A stretch of DNA of 64,000 bases from Segatella buccae ATCC 33574. GTDB lineage: Bacteria > Bacteroidota > Bacteroidia > Bacteroidales > Bacteroidaceae. Where the stretch lies: assembly GCF_000184945.1 (NCBI RefSeq), contig NZ_GL586311.1, positions 599,426 through 663,425 of the forward strand. The letters are read 5' to 3'. The notes under the pieces were generated by a model. That model made no database searches. It was given only the letters and a program-made list of their open reading frames with translations, and was not told the DNA's origin. A program made the translations under genes and the position numbers. This document shows positions 53,075 through 62,401 of the stretch, piece by piece (the first letter of the stretch is position 1; every line of letters starts with the position of its first letter).

Positions 53075-55585
53075 TTACTTGCCCCCTTTCACCGTCACTC
53101 TCTCTTCCTTGATGAGTTTGATTTGGCGCAGCAGGTCGGCATAGTGCAACTTGTCGATGCCGGAAGCTGTGGCAGCCTGCGCCTTGCAGAAGCGTTCCAC
53201 ACGGTCGAGGTGTTGCTCCACATAGAGTTGTACGTCGGAATTGTTGGCCCGGGCGTTGATGCCGGCCTTGTCTTTCTCGGTGGGATTGAGCAGACTATTG
53301 ATGTTTTCAAGATAGGCACGTTCGAGTGTGCGGCGGGTCTTGTCTTTGACGGGCGAGGCTCCCGTGAGAGGCCGCCAAACGGTGGCGAACACATCAGCGA
53401 GGTAGTCGGGCAACCGGTAAGCCTGTTGCGACGAGAACGAGTCGTCATAGATAGTGCCCAGCATGGCCGGTGTCATCATCACTTTCAGCACTCTCGTCTG
53501 CTGGGAAGAGATGTCCCCGGCCACATCGGTGCCCGTGATGTCAACGATGTTTTGCGGGTAGAGCCAGAGTGGAGCGTCGAACAGCTGACGACCGAAATAG
53601 GCCACGGCCTCACGCTGACGAGAGGCCGGTGCCACCTCGTAGGGCTTGCGCCCGGGCATGTTGTTGAGGTAGCGGCCACCAATATTCTTCATCACGTGGT
53701 TGTTGTAGCGGTTGAACTGGCCTTTTGCACTCTTCCACATCTCCTGAAGGTCATCGTGGCGGTCGTTGGTCTGGCGTGTCCACTTGGGCAGACCGGCCAC
53801 CACACGCTTCAGGTTTTTGATGCCATAGTCGCTTGCCTTCACATTGTCGTCTCCCAAGTCTTCAGTCTGGGCGCGCGGGTCTTCATTCCTGCCCTCGCCT
53901 CCAAACCACAGGCGGGGATTGGCGGCAAGCACCTTGGTGGTTTCGGTCATGAGCTGCTCCTTCTCCTCAAACTCGTCCTTGAACTCCGGACGGTATTGGT
54001 AGCCCCACTTGATGGCCCACTTGTCGTAGTCGCCGATGCGGGGGAAAAGGCCCCGTTCGCCGATACCATCTTCGGGCTGGGCCACATAGTTGAACCGGGC
54101 ATAGTCCATGATAGAGGCCGTGTGGCCGTGGGCTTCCACCCAAGCCTTGTCACGCAACTTCTCCACGGGCGTGGCGTGGCTGGCCCCCATGTTGTGGCGC
54201 AAGCCGAGCGTGTGTCCCACCTCGTGGGAAGAGACGAAGCGGATGAGCTGTCCCATGAGTTCGTCATCGAACTTCATGGTGCGGGCGCGCTTGTCGAGAG
54301 GCCCGCACTGGGTCATATACCACTTGGTGAGCAGGTTCATCACATTATGATACCAGCAGATGTGGCTCTCGATGATTTCACCGCTACGCGGATCCACGAC
54401 ACGCGGGCCGTAGGCATTTTCGGTCTCGGATGGCAGATAGCGCAGCACACAGTAGCGCGCGTCGTCCACACTCATGTCGGGGTCGTCGGGCCACTCCTTG
54501 GCAATGATGGCATTTTTGAACCCCGCAGCCTCGAAAGCCACGTTCCAGTCGTTGATGCCGGCCATGAGGTATTTCACCCATTTTCGCGGTGTGGCAGGGT
54601 CGATGTAGTAGACGATGGGCTTCACCGGCTCCACAAGTTCACCGCGCCGATACCTCTTGAGGTCTTTAGGCACAAGACGGTAGCGGGAGACAAACTGCTC
54701 GCGGTCGGTCTTATGCTGGTCGTCGCTGAAGAGCGTAAAGCGGTTGGTGAAGTAGCCTATGCGCTCGTCCCAAAGGCGTTTTCGCATGGGCTCCTTGGGC
54801 AGAAGCACGATGGAGGTGTTCAGCCCCAGCGTCACCTGCCCCGTCATCGACGCACGGGTCTTAGATGTGGAGGTGGCGTAGGTGCGGGTAGTGGCTATCT
54901 CGATATTGAGAGGATAGACCTTCATCGTGTCGATGAAGGTGCGGTCGGCCTGCAGTCCGCCAAGTTTGAGGTTTTTCTGTTGCGAGGAACCAATGCTCGT
55001 CACATTGTTGTCTTTGATGAAGAGGGGTGTCACTTCGATGAGCCGGGCATCTTTCTTCTTATTGCGGCCTATCACCTTGAATGCGGCCACAATGGGGTCG
55101 GTGGTCGAAGCTTTCAGTGTTTGGGCTATCCGGTCTTTGTCGGAGGCTGTCTGTGTGAGCACGTATGCACGCAGCAGCAGGGTTTTCTCATCGCGCAGTT
55201 CCCAGTAGAGTGCTTCCTCGTTGACCTCTTCGCCGGCAAACTTACCGAAGTCTTGGGGCACGGAATTGAAGCGCGTCACGGCCAGCATCATACGGTCGAG
55301 CAACGTATCGGGCACTTCAAAATACCATTTGTCCTCGATGTGGCGCACGGTGAACAGACCTTTCTGCACCGAACCGCCCTTCTTGATGAGCTCTTCGTAG
55401 GCCGGCAATTTCTTTTTCTTCTCGTCTTTCAGGCTGCCTTTTTTGTCTTTGGGGCCGTGCGGGTGGTCTTTTTGCTCCTGCCGTGTGGTGTCGTTGTCTT
55501 GTGGAAGATAGCCGACAGCCCCGGCCGTGCTTGCACTCAATGCCAGCATCAAGATGCCGGCGGTCAGTTTTCTGTTGATTATCAT
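53075..55585 (-). CDS. Large zinc-dependent metalloprotease (DUF5117/DUF5118 type)
   Basis: This 836-aa exported protein has a signal peptide (LTAGILMLALSASTAGA), a Lys/Asp-rich linker, and the extended zinc motif SSHEVGHTLGLRHNMGASH (HEVGH at 454-458, third His in GLRHN), the metzincin form, with a Met-turn candidate ASIMDYARFNY about 30 residues later. The N-terminal DUF5118/5117 and C-terminal parts are typical of the family in Bacteroidetes. It probably degrades proteins in the periplasm or at the surface. Normal length for the family (about 830). Confidence 0.88.
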   Translation of the reverse strand: MIINRKLTAGILMLALSASTAGAVGYLPQDNDTTRQEQKDHPHGPKDKKGSLKDEKKKKLPAYEELIKKGGSVQKGLFTVRHIEDKWYFEVPDTLLDRMMLAVTRFNSVPQDFGKFAGEEVNEEALYWELRDEKTLLLRAYVLTQTASDKDRIAQTLKASTTDPIVAAFKVIGRNKKKDARLIEVTPLFIKDNNVTSIGSSQQKNLKLGGLQADRTFIDTMKVYPLNIEIATTRTYATSTSKTRASMTGQVTLGLNTSIVLLPKEPMRKRLWDERIGYFTNRFTLFSDDQHKTDREQFVSRYRLVPKDLKRYRRGELVEPVKPIVYYIDPATPRKWVKYLMAGINDWNVAFEAAGFKNAIIAKEWPDDPDMSVDDARYCVLRYLPSETENAYGPRVVDPRSGEIIESHICWYHNVMNLLTKWYMTQCGPLDKRARTMKFDDELMGQLIRFVSSHEVGHTLGLRHNMGASHATPVEKLRDKAWVEAHGHTASIMDYARFNYVAQPEDGIGERGLFPRIGDYDKWAIKWGYQYRPEFKDEFEEKEQLMTETTKVLAANPRLWFGGEGRNEDPRAQTEDLGDDNVKASDYGIKNLKRVVAGLPKWTRQTNDRHDDLQEMWKSAKGQFNRYNNHVMKNIGGRYLNNMPGRKPYEVAPASRQREAVAYFGRQLFDAPLWLYPQNIVDITGTDVAGDISSQQTRVLKVMMTPAMLGTIYDDSFSSQQAYRLPDYLADVFATVWRPLTGASPVKDKTRRTLERAYLENINSLLNPTEKDKAGINARANNSDVQLYVEQHLDRVERFCKAQAATASGIDKLHYADLLRQIKLIKEERVTVKGGK

Positions 55586-55611
55586 TGTGTTGTATTCGCT
55601 GATTAAAAATG

Positions 55612-55619
55612 CAAAGATA
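55612..55619 (-). promoter_or_regulatory. Promoter -7 box for the zinc protease gene
   Basis: TATCTTTG on the minus strand (55619-55612) lies 26 bp before the ATG. A -33 element is not clear. The long inverted repeat begins 40 bp further upstream. Confidence 0.5.
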
Positions 55620-55661
55620 GGAAAAAAGGATGTAATCTGTGCAGGAAACTGATTTATTAAT

Positions 55662-55915
55662 GGGAATAATTAGGAGTTAAAGGGAGATGTTTTAGGAGTT
55701 AAAGGGAGATGTTTTAGGAGTTAAAGGGAGTTAAGGAGTCAAAGGGAGTTAAGACAACAGTGAAAAGGAGAAAGGAGGAGTCAAAGGGAAATCAGGAGGC
55801 TGCTTCCTCTTATCCATCAACAGACTCAAGGAATAAGGCTGTTGTCTTAACTCCCTTTAACTCCTTAACTCCCTTTAACTCCTAAAACATCTCCCTTTAA
55901 CTCCTAATTATTCCC
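55662..55915. repeat. Long inverted repeat (family A copy) with a 22-bp tandem duplication
   Basis: The right arm (55839-55915, 77 nt) matches the reverse complement of the left arm (55662-55760) with a single base change, except that the left arm has one extra copy of a 22-nt unit TTTTAGGAGTTAAAGGGAGATG. The loop is about 78 nt. The element ends exactly at the stop codon of the BtuB-like gene. It would form a very stable hairpin in the transcript between the receptor and protease genes. Confidence 0.85.
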
Positions 55916-57988
55916 TCACAACTTCACAGCGAGTCCTGCCACAATCCACGTACCGGGCTGTGGCACATTGCCCACATCTACATAGTTGCGGTGGAACAGG
56001 TTGTTGCCCTCCACGTAGGCTGTCCATGCAGCTTGCGTCCAAGTGAGCTTGGCATCAAGCACGCCGTAGGATCCGTAGCGGTGGACAGCTCCGGAAAGGT
56101 CGGTGTAACTGCCCATGCGATGCTGAAAACGATAGTTGGCAGCGAGGTCTAAATGGCTCCACAAATGGAAGCGCGCATCGGCCACAAACTTGTTTTTGAG
56201 GTATTCCAGCGCGTAGAGACTGCGGATGCCGGCATGTTCCTCCTCGCTCTGGTTGATGTAGCAATAGCTCATGCCGAGACTCTTCAGCACCCGCTGGGCC
56301 GGCAACAGTCTGTCGAAATCAAGACGGAGAGCGGCCTCGAAGCCCGTGGCGTTGATGGCTCCGAAGTTGACCGACTTCCACAGCAGACTGCCGTCGGCAT
56401 CGGTGGTGCCGTCACTGATCCAGTCGATGAGATTCTTGTGGTGGTTGTGAAACACGCTCGCACTGCCGCTGATGCCCCGCCCGGCGTTGTATTTCAATCC
56501 GCCTTCCACGGCCGAAAGTTCTTCGGGCTTGAGGTTGGGGTCGGCCTTGTGACCGCCCTTGCTGTAATACAACTCCGTGACCGAAGGCATACGGAGCGAC
56601 GAGTTGTAGGAGGCATAGACCTTCCAACCGCCTCCGAGAAGATAGCTCGCATCGATGCCGGGATAGACGCGCATGTTCATCGCCGCCCAACTGTTCTTCA
56701 CGGCCACGATGCCGGCCGAGAGGGTGAAGCGCCGGAGCAGAATGTTGTGCTCGGCGACAAACTGCACATTGGTGCGGTTGACACCCTTCTTGTAATACAG
56801 GTCGGTGCCGCTGATGTGCCGCGGTGTGGGGAGCGTTTCGCCGAGATTGGTGCTCACGAGGTCTTCGTTGCGCAGTTCGGCCCCGAAGGCTGTGCGCCCG
56901 AGAGCCCAGTCGAAGTAGGCGTTGAGGTTCACGCCGAAGACATCGGTGCGGTGATAGTTGAAGGGATACTTGTCGGGCCGGTCGCGGAAGAGTTCGAAGC
57001 GGTCGTAGTTGTGGTTCCAGTAGATGGCGGGGCGGAAGTGGACGGCCCCTTTCCGGGTCTCTGCCTGCAAGGCCGTGTAGGTCTTGAAGGTGTGTTCGAA
57101 CTGGTCGTCCCACTTGGGACCGTAGAATGTGCTCGACCCGAAGTCTTTCACCGAGAGCCCGGCATGCCAGCGCAGGGCGACGGCCTCGTCGGCGTAGCGG
57201 CCTTCATAGAAGGCCTTGCCGCCGCTGTAGTCGGTGTTCAGCCGGCCGGCCTTGTTGCGCGTGTAGCCGTCGCTGCGGGTATAGCTGCCCGAGAGCCTGC
57301 TGCTCCACGGGCCGCAGACATAGCTGCTGCCTGCCCCGACCGAAAGATAGCCGAAGCTGCCGCCCTCGACATGGGCATTCAAGCCCGTGCGCTGTGGTGT
57401 TTTGGTGACAATGTTGATAGCTCCGAGGAGAGATGAAGTTCCATATACACGCGCGGCAGGCCCTTCCAGAACTTCGATGCGTTCGATGTCGCTGATGTCT
57501 ACAGGATAATCGAAAGCGTTGTGGCCTGTCTGCGGATCACAAAGGTTGATGCCGTTGAGCAGCACGGTGATTTGTTCATGGTTGCCTCCGCGTACGCTTA
57601 CGTCGGTCTGCGCGCCTATCGGCCCTCGCTGGCGCACATCGACGCCCACGGCATACTTCAACAAATCGTTTACACTTTGCACCGATGCCGCCTGAATGTC
57701 TTCCCGGCTCAGTACAGTTACCATTCTCGCTTGCTGACTGCGTGTCAGCGGCGCCCTCGTCCCGGTCACGCTGACCTCGTCGAGTGTCTCCCTGTAGCTG
57801 ATGGCGGAGTCGGCGGTCACCTTGTCCACGTCGACGCTCACGCCTTCGGCCTTGGCATAGGTCAGCGTGGCAATGCTCAACGTACCGATGATCACCTCCC
57901 TGCCCAAGCATGAGAAGAGAGCGTAGCCCTTGTTCGAGAAGTGTTTGAACTTGAAGCTACTGCGCTTGTTGAAAATTGTTTTGTACAT
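55916..57988 (-). CDS. BtuB-like TonB-dependent receptor
   Basis: This 690-aa receptor has an extended N-terminal signal (MYKTIFNKRSSFKFKHFSNK then GYALFSCLGREVIIGTLSIATLTYAKA), a form seen in many Bacteroidetes receptors of this group. A plug follows (LDEVSVTGTRAPLTRSQQARMVTVLSREDIQ; VLLNGINLCDPQTG; IERIEVLEGPAARVYGTSSLLGAINIVT) and a 22-strand-type barrel ending WIVAGLAVKL. Size and lack of a regulatory domain put it near BtuB and iron-chelate receptors. I see no cobalamin riboswitch upstream, so the ligand is open. No transport partners are adjacent. Confidence 0.85.
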   Translation of the reverse strand: MYKTIFNKRSSFKFKHFSNKGYALFSCLGREVIIGTLSIATLTYAKAEGVSVDVDKVTADSAISYRETLDEVSVTGTRAPLTRSQQARMVTVLSREDIQAASVQSVNDLLKYAVGVDVRQRGPIGAQTDVSVRGGNHEQITVLLNGINLCDPQTGHNAFDYPVDISDIERIEVLEGPAARVYGTSSLLGAINIVTKTPQRTGLNAHVEGGSFGYLSVGAGSSYVCGPWSSRLSGSYTRSDGYTRNKAGRLNTDYSGGKAFYEGRYADEAVALRWHAGLSVKDFGSSTFYGPKWDDQFEHTFKTYTALQAETRKGAVHFRPAIYWNHNYDRFELFRDRPDKYPFNYHRTDVFGVNLNAYFDWALGRTAFGAELRNEDLVSTNLGETLPTPRHISGTDLYYKKGVNRTNVQFVAEHNILLRRFTLSAGIVAVKNSWAAMNMRVYPGIDASYLLGGGWKVYASYNSSLRMPSVTELYYSKGGHKADPNLKPEELSAVEGGLKYNAGRGISGSASVFHNHHKNLIDWISDGTTDADGSLLWKSVNFGAINATGFEAALRLDFDRLLPAQRVLKSLGMSYCYINQSEEEHAGIRSLYALEYLKNKFVADARFHLWSHLDLAANYRFQHRMGSYTDLSGAVHRYGSYGVLDAKLTWTQAAWTAYVEGNNLFHRNYVDVGNVPQPGTWIVAGLAVKL

Positions 57989-58032
57989 AAAGTTGTTTAA
58001 AAATCGCGCTTTGCACTATCGCAAAACGCCTG

Positions 58033-58040
58033 CAAAGGTA
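58033..58040 (-). promoter_or_regulatory. Promoter -7 box for the BtuB-like gene
   Basis: TACCTTTG on the minus strand (58040-58033) lies about 45 bp before the ATG. No -33 TTTG is seen at 19-21 bp. Confidence 0.5.
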
Positions 58041-58199
58041 CGATATTTTTCGGAACCGTCTATATTTGACAAGAAAAACAAATATATGTAAACGGAAGTT
58101 AAGGAGGATGTGCCCTCGCAAGAGATGGGACAGCGGCAAATAATATCAACAAAAACACCTCCGCAAAAATTCTCCAACCAGAACGGCAAGCCGGCTTCA

Positions 58200-58465
58200 A
58201 TCCACCGGAAAAGCCCCCTGCTCTTCTCATCCGGACTCTTCAAGCTTGCAAAAGAGCCACATTTGAGAGCCGGAAAAGCCACAGTTGGCGTGCAACTGTG
58301 ACCCTTTTGCAAGCCCGGTTGGGCCTTTTCAAACCAGTTTTCGGGCCCAATTACGCGTCAATAAAATTCAAACCACTGATAGTCAACACTTTAAAAGCAT
58401 CGCCAAAAATCGCGCATTTGCGACAAACGGGGCGTTCGTCGCGAATATCGCAATATGAGAGACCG
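58200..58465. repeat. Dispersed non-coding repeat element, copy 2
   Basis: Read on the minus strand, this matches the element at 25345-25580: GCGATATTCGCGACG, then TTTGAATTTTATTGAC, then a hairpin core AAAAGCCACAGTTG / CAACTGTGACCCTTTT and TTGCAAAAG. Copies differ by many substitutions, so the family is old. Short open frames across it (about 60 codons) are not supported as genes. Confidence 0.65.
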
Positions 58466-58480
58466 AAAATGAATAAATAG

Positions 58481-59222
58481 TTTAACAATTATACTCCGGG
58501 CCGTCCCTGCCAAACATCGGCTCATGCCATTTTTACAAAAGGAAAAAAATAGGGACGAAAGGCAGCACACAACGGTTTTTGCCTTTCGCCCTCATCATCA
58601 TTTCTGTTATCCCATTCAGTTATCATCTGTTTATACGGTCTTTCATGTTCTTTCGTTTCTTCTGATGTCTTTAGCTCTTTTTCCTACTTCCGGACACGCC
58701 CGGCAATCACTGCCGGAAAACGAATCGGGATTTCTAAAGCCGGAGAAAAGGCCTGTGGGGGCAACGATGATAGAAAACTTTTTCACAACCATTTCGCATG
58801 AGGTGACTGTTTTCTACATTTCGTCATTATGACAAACGGCATCGTACGACTACAAATGCACATTACCTAACAGTATGCCCCTTTGGCCTTCCGCTTCTTC
58901 CTGCTTTACAACTTCGAGTCTGTTATTTTCGTCTTGAACATATCTTGTAATATCGTTTTCGTTTCTGTTCGGTGCAAAGTTACGGAACAAATCGGAGTTC
59001 TCACTTATCAATATTCTTCAAAATGCTATTAATTTTTCGTCAAAGCGACTTTCGATATCAGTCATTTTTCATCACAAGAAACATATAAAACACTGATAAA
59101 AAGAAAGTTACAGCTTATCAAAACACACAAAACGGCATTGCAAAATTTCACATACACCCACTCCCGACACCACCTTTTTAAGAACATTTCACATCGATTT
59201 ATAGAAAAAATACAGCCGTTTG
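58481..59222. other. Gap without recognised gene
   Basis: An open frame at 58524-58832 starts without a ribosome-binding site and has no family resemblance; I do not support it. The stretch becomes AT-rich towards 59222 and may hold regulatory sites for the kinase gene downstream, but I see no defined motif. Confidence 0.5.
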
Positions 59223-59254
59223 TTTGGAAAATTACACACAGTTTATTACCTTTG
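59223..59254 (+). promoter_or_regulatory. Promoter for the hybrid histidine kinase gene
   Basis: TTTG (59223-59226) and TACCTTTG (59247-59254), 20 bp apart. The leader is about 160 nt, which is long for this window. Confidence 0.7.
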
Positions 59255-59423
59255 CATGAGATAGACTGGGTCCGACATGTTGTGAACGAGCTCTAATTGT
59301 CCCCGTTTGCACGACCTTACATTAACATATAACGAAGACCGACTCCATAAGAAAAAAGCGATTCGTCGCTTAAAAACTCAAAGCAAAGGACACCCCCGGA
59401 ATCTATAAACCAAACAATTTCAG

Positions 59424-62288
59424 ATGACCGTTCTGACGACGACTTTTAAAAAACTCATAGCCCGACCAACGACAGAGTTGGGACTGTTGCTCTTGACGCT
59501 GACCGCTTTCTTTGCCTGCGGGAAGAGGGACACCCGTTTCAGTCCGGAAAAACGCAGAATCACCGACAGCATCATTTCTTCCATTGGCACAGAGGACTCC
59601 TTGGCGCAGATCCAAAAGACAATGGAACAGCGAGGCGACAGGCTGGGGAGCATCGTTGCCCTGCGCGAACTGGGGAGGCGGATGCGCAACCAGAGTCGGT
59701 TTGACAAAGCACTGAAATATCATTTCAACGGGCTGAAACAGGCTGAAAACGTGCATGACACGCTCGAAATCGTGAAGGCACTGAACAACATAGGCACTGA
59801 CTACCGCCGGTTGGGCGTGCTCGATGTGGCGACCGACTACCATTACCGGGCACTGACGATGAGCCAAGAGCACAACGACACATCCTCGCAGGCCCAGAGA
59901 AACCGAGTGGTCTCGCTCAACGGACTGGGTAACATCTACCTGACGATGGGCAATCTTGAACGGGCCGACAGTGTGCTGCGCATCGCACTGGCAGGAGAGA
60001 AAAAACAGCACAGTGACTTGGGACAGGCCATCAACTATGCCAACTTGGGCAGCATATTCCGCCAAAAGGGGAAAACGGACTCGGCATGGGTCTACTACCG
60101 GCGGGCGATGGTGTTTAACCAAAAAGCCCATTCCGAACTGGGGATGGCTCTCTGCCACACTTACCTCGGCTCACTGTATGAAGATGAACAAGAGTATGAA
60201 AATGCCATCGTGGAATACAACATCGCCTACGAATCGATGAAGCAACAGAAAGACGAATGGCACGAACTCGTCACGATGCTTGCCATGGCACGCATACAGG
60301 AGAAAATGGGCAATACGGAAATGGCACTATCCATACTCGAAGAGGCCTTGTCCAAAGCCCGGGACATCAAATCGGTGGAATATCAGGCCGAGATATTCGA
60401 ACTCTATTACTTCATTTACAAAAGAAAAGGCGACTTCAGGCTGGCCTTGTTCTACCACGAGAAGGCCGCAGTGCTGCAAGACAGCGTGATGGACATCAAG
60501 AAGGTAAACCAGATTCAAAATATCAGTCTGGGCATTGAGCGCAACAGACAAATGAAGAAGGTGAACGAAGCCAAACAGAAATATGAGGCCGAGCGTGCCA
60601 GCAAGCGGGTGTTCTTCCTCGTATTTGCACTCATCATCGTGATATTCGTGGTGGGACTGGCACAGATGTACTACATGATGCGTATAAAGACTCGCAACCA
60701 ACGGGCCATGCAACGGTTGAGCAGTATGCGTGAAACGTTTTTCACCAACATCACCCATGAGTTTCGCACACCCCTCACCGTGATACTCGGACTGTGCAGA
60801 AACCTCCAACAGACGGCTCCGGATGATCAAACACGCGGCATAGGAAAAACGATCGAGCACCACGGCAACAACTTGCTTACACTCATCAACCAACTGCTGG
60901 AAATATCGAAAGTGAAGTCGGTCGTGGGCGAACCCGACTGGCGACACGGCAACCTGACAGCTCATATCGCAACGATCGTAGATGGCTACAGACAATTTGC
61001 ACACGAAAAACTCATCGAACTGAATTTCATCGCACAAGGACCGATGGAGATGGATTTCGTGCCCGACTATATCAATAAGGTGGTGGGCAACCTGCTATCC
61101 AACGCTCTCAAATTCACTCCCGAGCATGGGCGTATAGAAGTGACAGCTAAAGTAGAGAAAGGCCAAGCCGTGATGAGTGTGAGCGACACGGGACCGGGGA
61201 TGGACGAAGAGAACACACGACGGCTTTTCGAACCTTTCTTCCAAGTGAATAACGACAGCAAACACCTCGGAACAGGAGTAGGACTGGCACTTGTAAGACA
61301 ACTCGTGGACTCCATCAACGGCAACATCAGTGTGGAAAGCGTACCGGGAAAAGGTTCGCGCTTTATCGTCACCATGCCGATGAAACATGGCGACGGCAAG
61401 TGGAAAACCACCGGAGATGTCTGTCCGCAGAAGGTTGCCGAACCGTATAAAAGTTCTGAACTGAAAGACAGTGACAATACAGATGAAGGGCGCACACGCA
61501 TACTCATCGTTGAAGACAACCGGGATGTGGCTGCCTATACGGGCAGCCTGCTATCCGACCGTTATGACCTTTTCTATGCCGCCAACGGCAAACTGGGAGT
61601 AAAGAAGGCAGAAAGCATCGTGCCGGACCTTATCATCACCGACCTGATGATGCCCGAGATGGACGGTCTGGAACTCTGCCGGCACGTGCGCAAAACGGAA
61701 CTTATCAGCCACGTGCCTATCATCGTGATCACCGCCAAGACTTCTGAAGCCGACCGCATCAAGGGACTCGAAGCCGGTGCCGATGCCTACCTCGACAAGC
61801 CCTTCAACAGCGATGAACTGTGCGTGAGGGTGGAAAAGCTGCTCGAACAGCGCCAACTGTTGCGCGAAAAGTTCCAAAAGACTCTTATAGAAGGAAAGGA
61901 GGAGGATGTTCAGTGCAGCGATGCCGACCAACGGTTTTTGAGCAAAGTGGTGGACAGCGTGTTCACTCTGATGGACCGCAAACAGGTAGACGTACACAAC
62001 GTGGCATCACAACTCTGCATGAGTCACCAACAACTGTATCGCAAAATCGTATCGCTCACAGGGGTAACACCCGCCACCTACATCATGCAGCTGCGCATGA
62101 AACGCGCCCGTCTGCTTCTGGAAAACCATCCCGAGATGAATATCTTTGAGGTGGCCACGAGCTGCGGATTTGACGAGCCCAGCAATTTCACCCGTAATTT
62201 CAGAAAGATATATGGTGTGCCGCCCACCCAATATGTGAAACGGGGAGCCCCCGATTGCAGTGCGGAAGAAAACAACGGAAAAGAATAG
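59424..62288 (+). CDS. TPR-type hybrid histidine kinase / response regulator / AraC protein
   Basis: This 954-aa one-protein two-component system has, in order: an N-terminal signal with a lipobox-like LTAFFAC; TPR repeats (about 60-350; NGLGNIYLTMGNLERADSVL, YANLGSIFRQKGKTDSAWVYY); a membrane helix (about 394-416); HisKA with His445 in ITHEFRTPLT; HATPase (GPGMDEENTRRLFEPF, GTGVGLALVRQL); a receiver domain with Asp740 in LIITDLMMPEMDG; and an AraC helix-turn-helix (850-945, FEVATSCGFDEPSNFTRNFRKIYGVPPTQY). Most Bacteroides regulators of this layout sense sugars through beta-propellers; here the sensor is TPR-based, so the signal may be a peptide or protein. No glycan locus is adjacent. Confidence 0.9.
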   Translation: MTVLTTTFKKLIARPTTELGLLLLTLTAFFACGKRDTRFSPEKRRITDSIISSIGTEDSLAQIQKTMEQRGDRLGSIVALRELGRRMRNQSRFDKALKYHFNGLKQAENVHDTLEIVKALNNIGTDYRRLGVLDVATDYHYRALTMSQEHNDTSSQAQRNRVVSLNGLGNIYLTMGNLERADSVLRIALAGEKKQHSDLGQAINYANLGSIFRQKGKTDSAWVYYRRAMVFNQKAHSELGMALCHTYLGSLYEDEQEYENAIVEYNIAYESMKQQKDEWHELVTMLAMARIQEKMGNTEMALSILEEALSKARDIKSVEYQAEIFELYYFIYKRKGDFRLALFYHEKAAVLQDSVMDIKKVNQIQNISLGIERNRQMKKVNEAKQKYEAERASKRVFFLVFALIIVIFVVGLAQMYYMMRIKTRNQRAMQRLSSMRETFFTNITHEFRTPLTVILGLCRNLQQTAPDDQTRGIGKTIEHHGNNLLTLINQLLEISKVKSVVGEPDWRHGNLTAHIATIVDGYRQFAHEKLIELNFIAQGPMEMDFVPDYINKVVGNLLSNALKFTPEHGRIEVTAKVEKGQAVMSVSDTGPGMDEENTRRLFEPFFQVNNDSKHLGTGVGLALVRQLVDSINGNISVESVPGKGSRFIVTMPMKHGDGKWKTTGDVCPQKVAEPYKSSELKDSDNTDEGRTRILIVEDNRDVAAYTGSLLSDRYDLFYAANGKLGVKKAESIVPDLIITDLMMPEMDGLELCRHVRKTELISHVPIIVITAKTSEADRIKGLEAGADAYLDKPFNSDELCVRVEKLLEQRQLLREKFQKTLIEGKEEDVQCSDADQRFLSKVVDSVFTLMDRKQVDVHNVASQLCMSHQQLYRKIVSLTGVTPATYIMQLRMKRARLLLENHPEMNIFEVATSCGFDEPSNFTRNFRKIYGVPPTQYVKRGAPDCSAEENNGKE

Positions 62289-62334
62289 CCATATAAAAAG
62301 ATATCACAGGAATATACTAATGGGAAAAAATCGA

Positions 62335-62374
62335 CCGAAAGATGCTGTCTTTCGGCTTTTTCTTTGTAATTTTG
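62335..62374 (+). terminator. Terminator of the kinase gene, then a -7 box for the next gene
   Basis: CCGAAAGA (62335-62342) pairs with TCTTTCGG (62348-62355) and is followed by CTTTTTC. TAATTTTG at 62367-62374 fits a -7 box for the DUF2851 gene 28 bp further on. Confidence 0.75.
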
Positions 62375-62401
62375 TCTGCCGATACTAAGACAAGAAAACG
62401 C

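Noticed and set aside
57989..58120. Cobalamin riboswitch ahead of the BtuB-like gene
   Set aside because: The stretch is too short for the full fold and no B12-box sequence is visible.
58524..58832. Possible 102-aa secreted protein
   Set aside because: No ribosome-binding site, no family resemblance, and the hydrophobic stretch lies in the middle rather than at the start.
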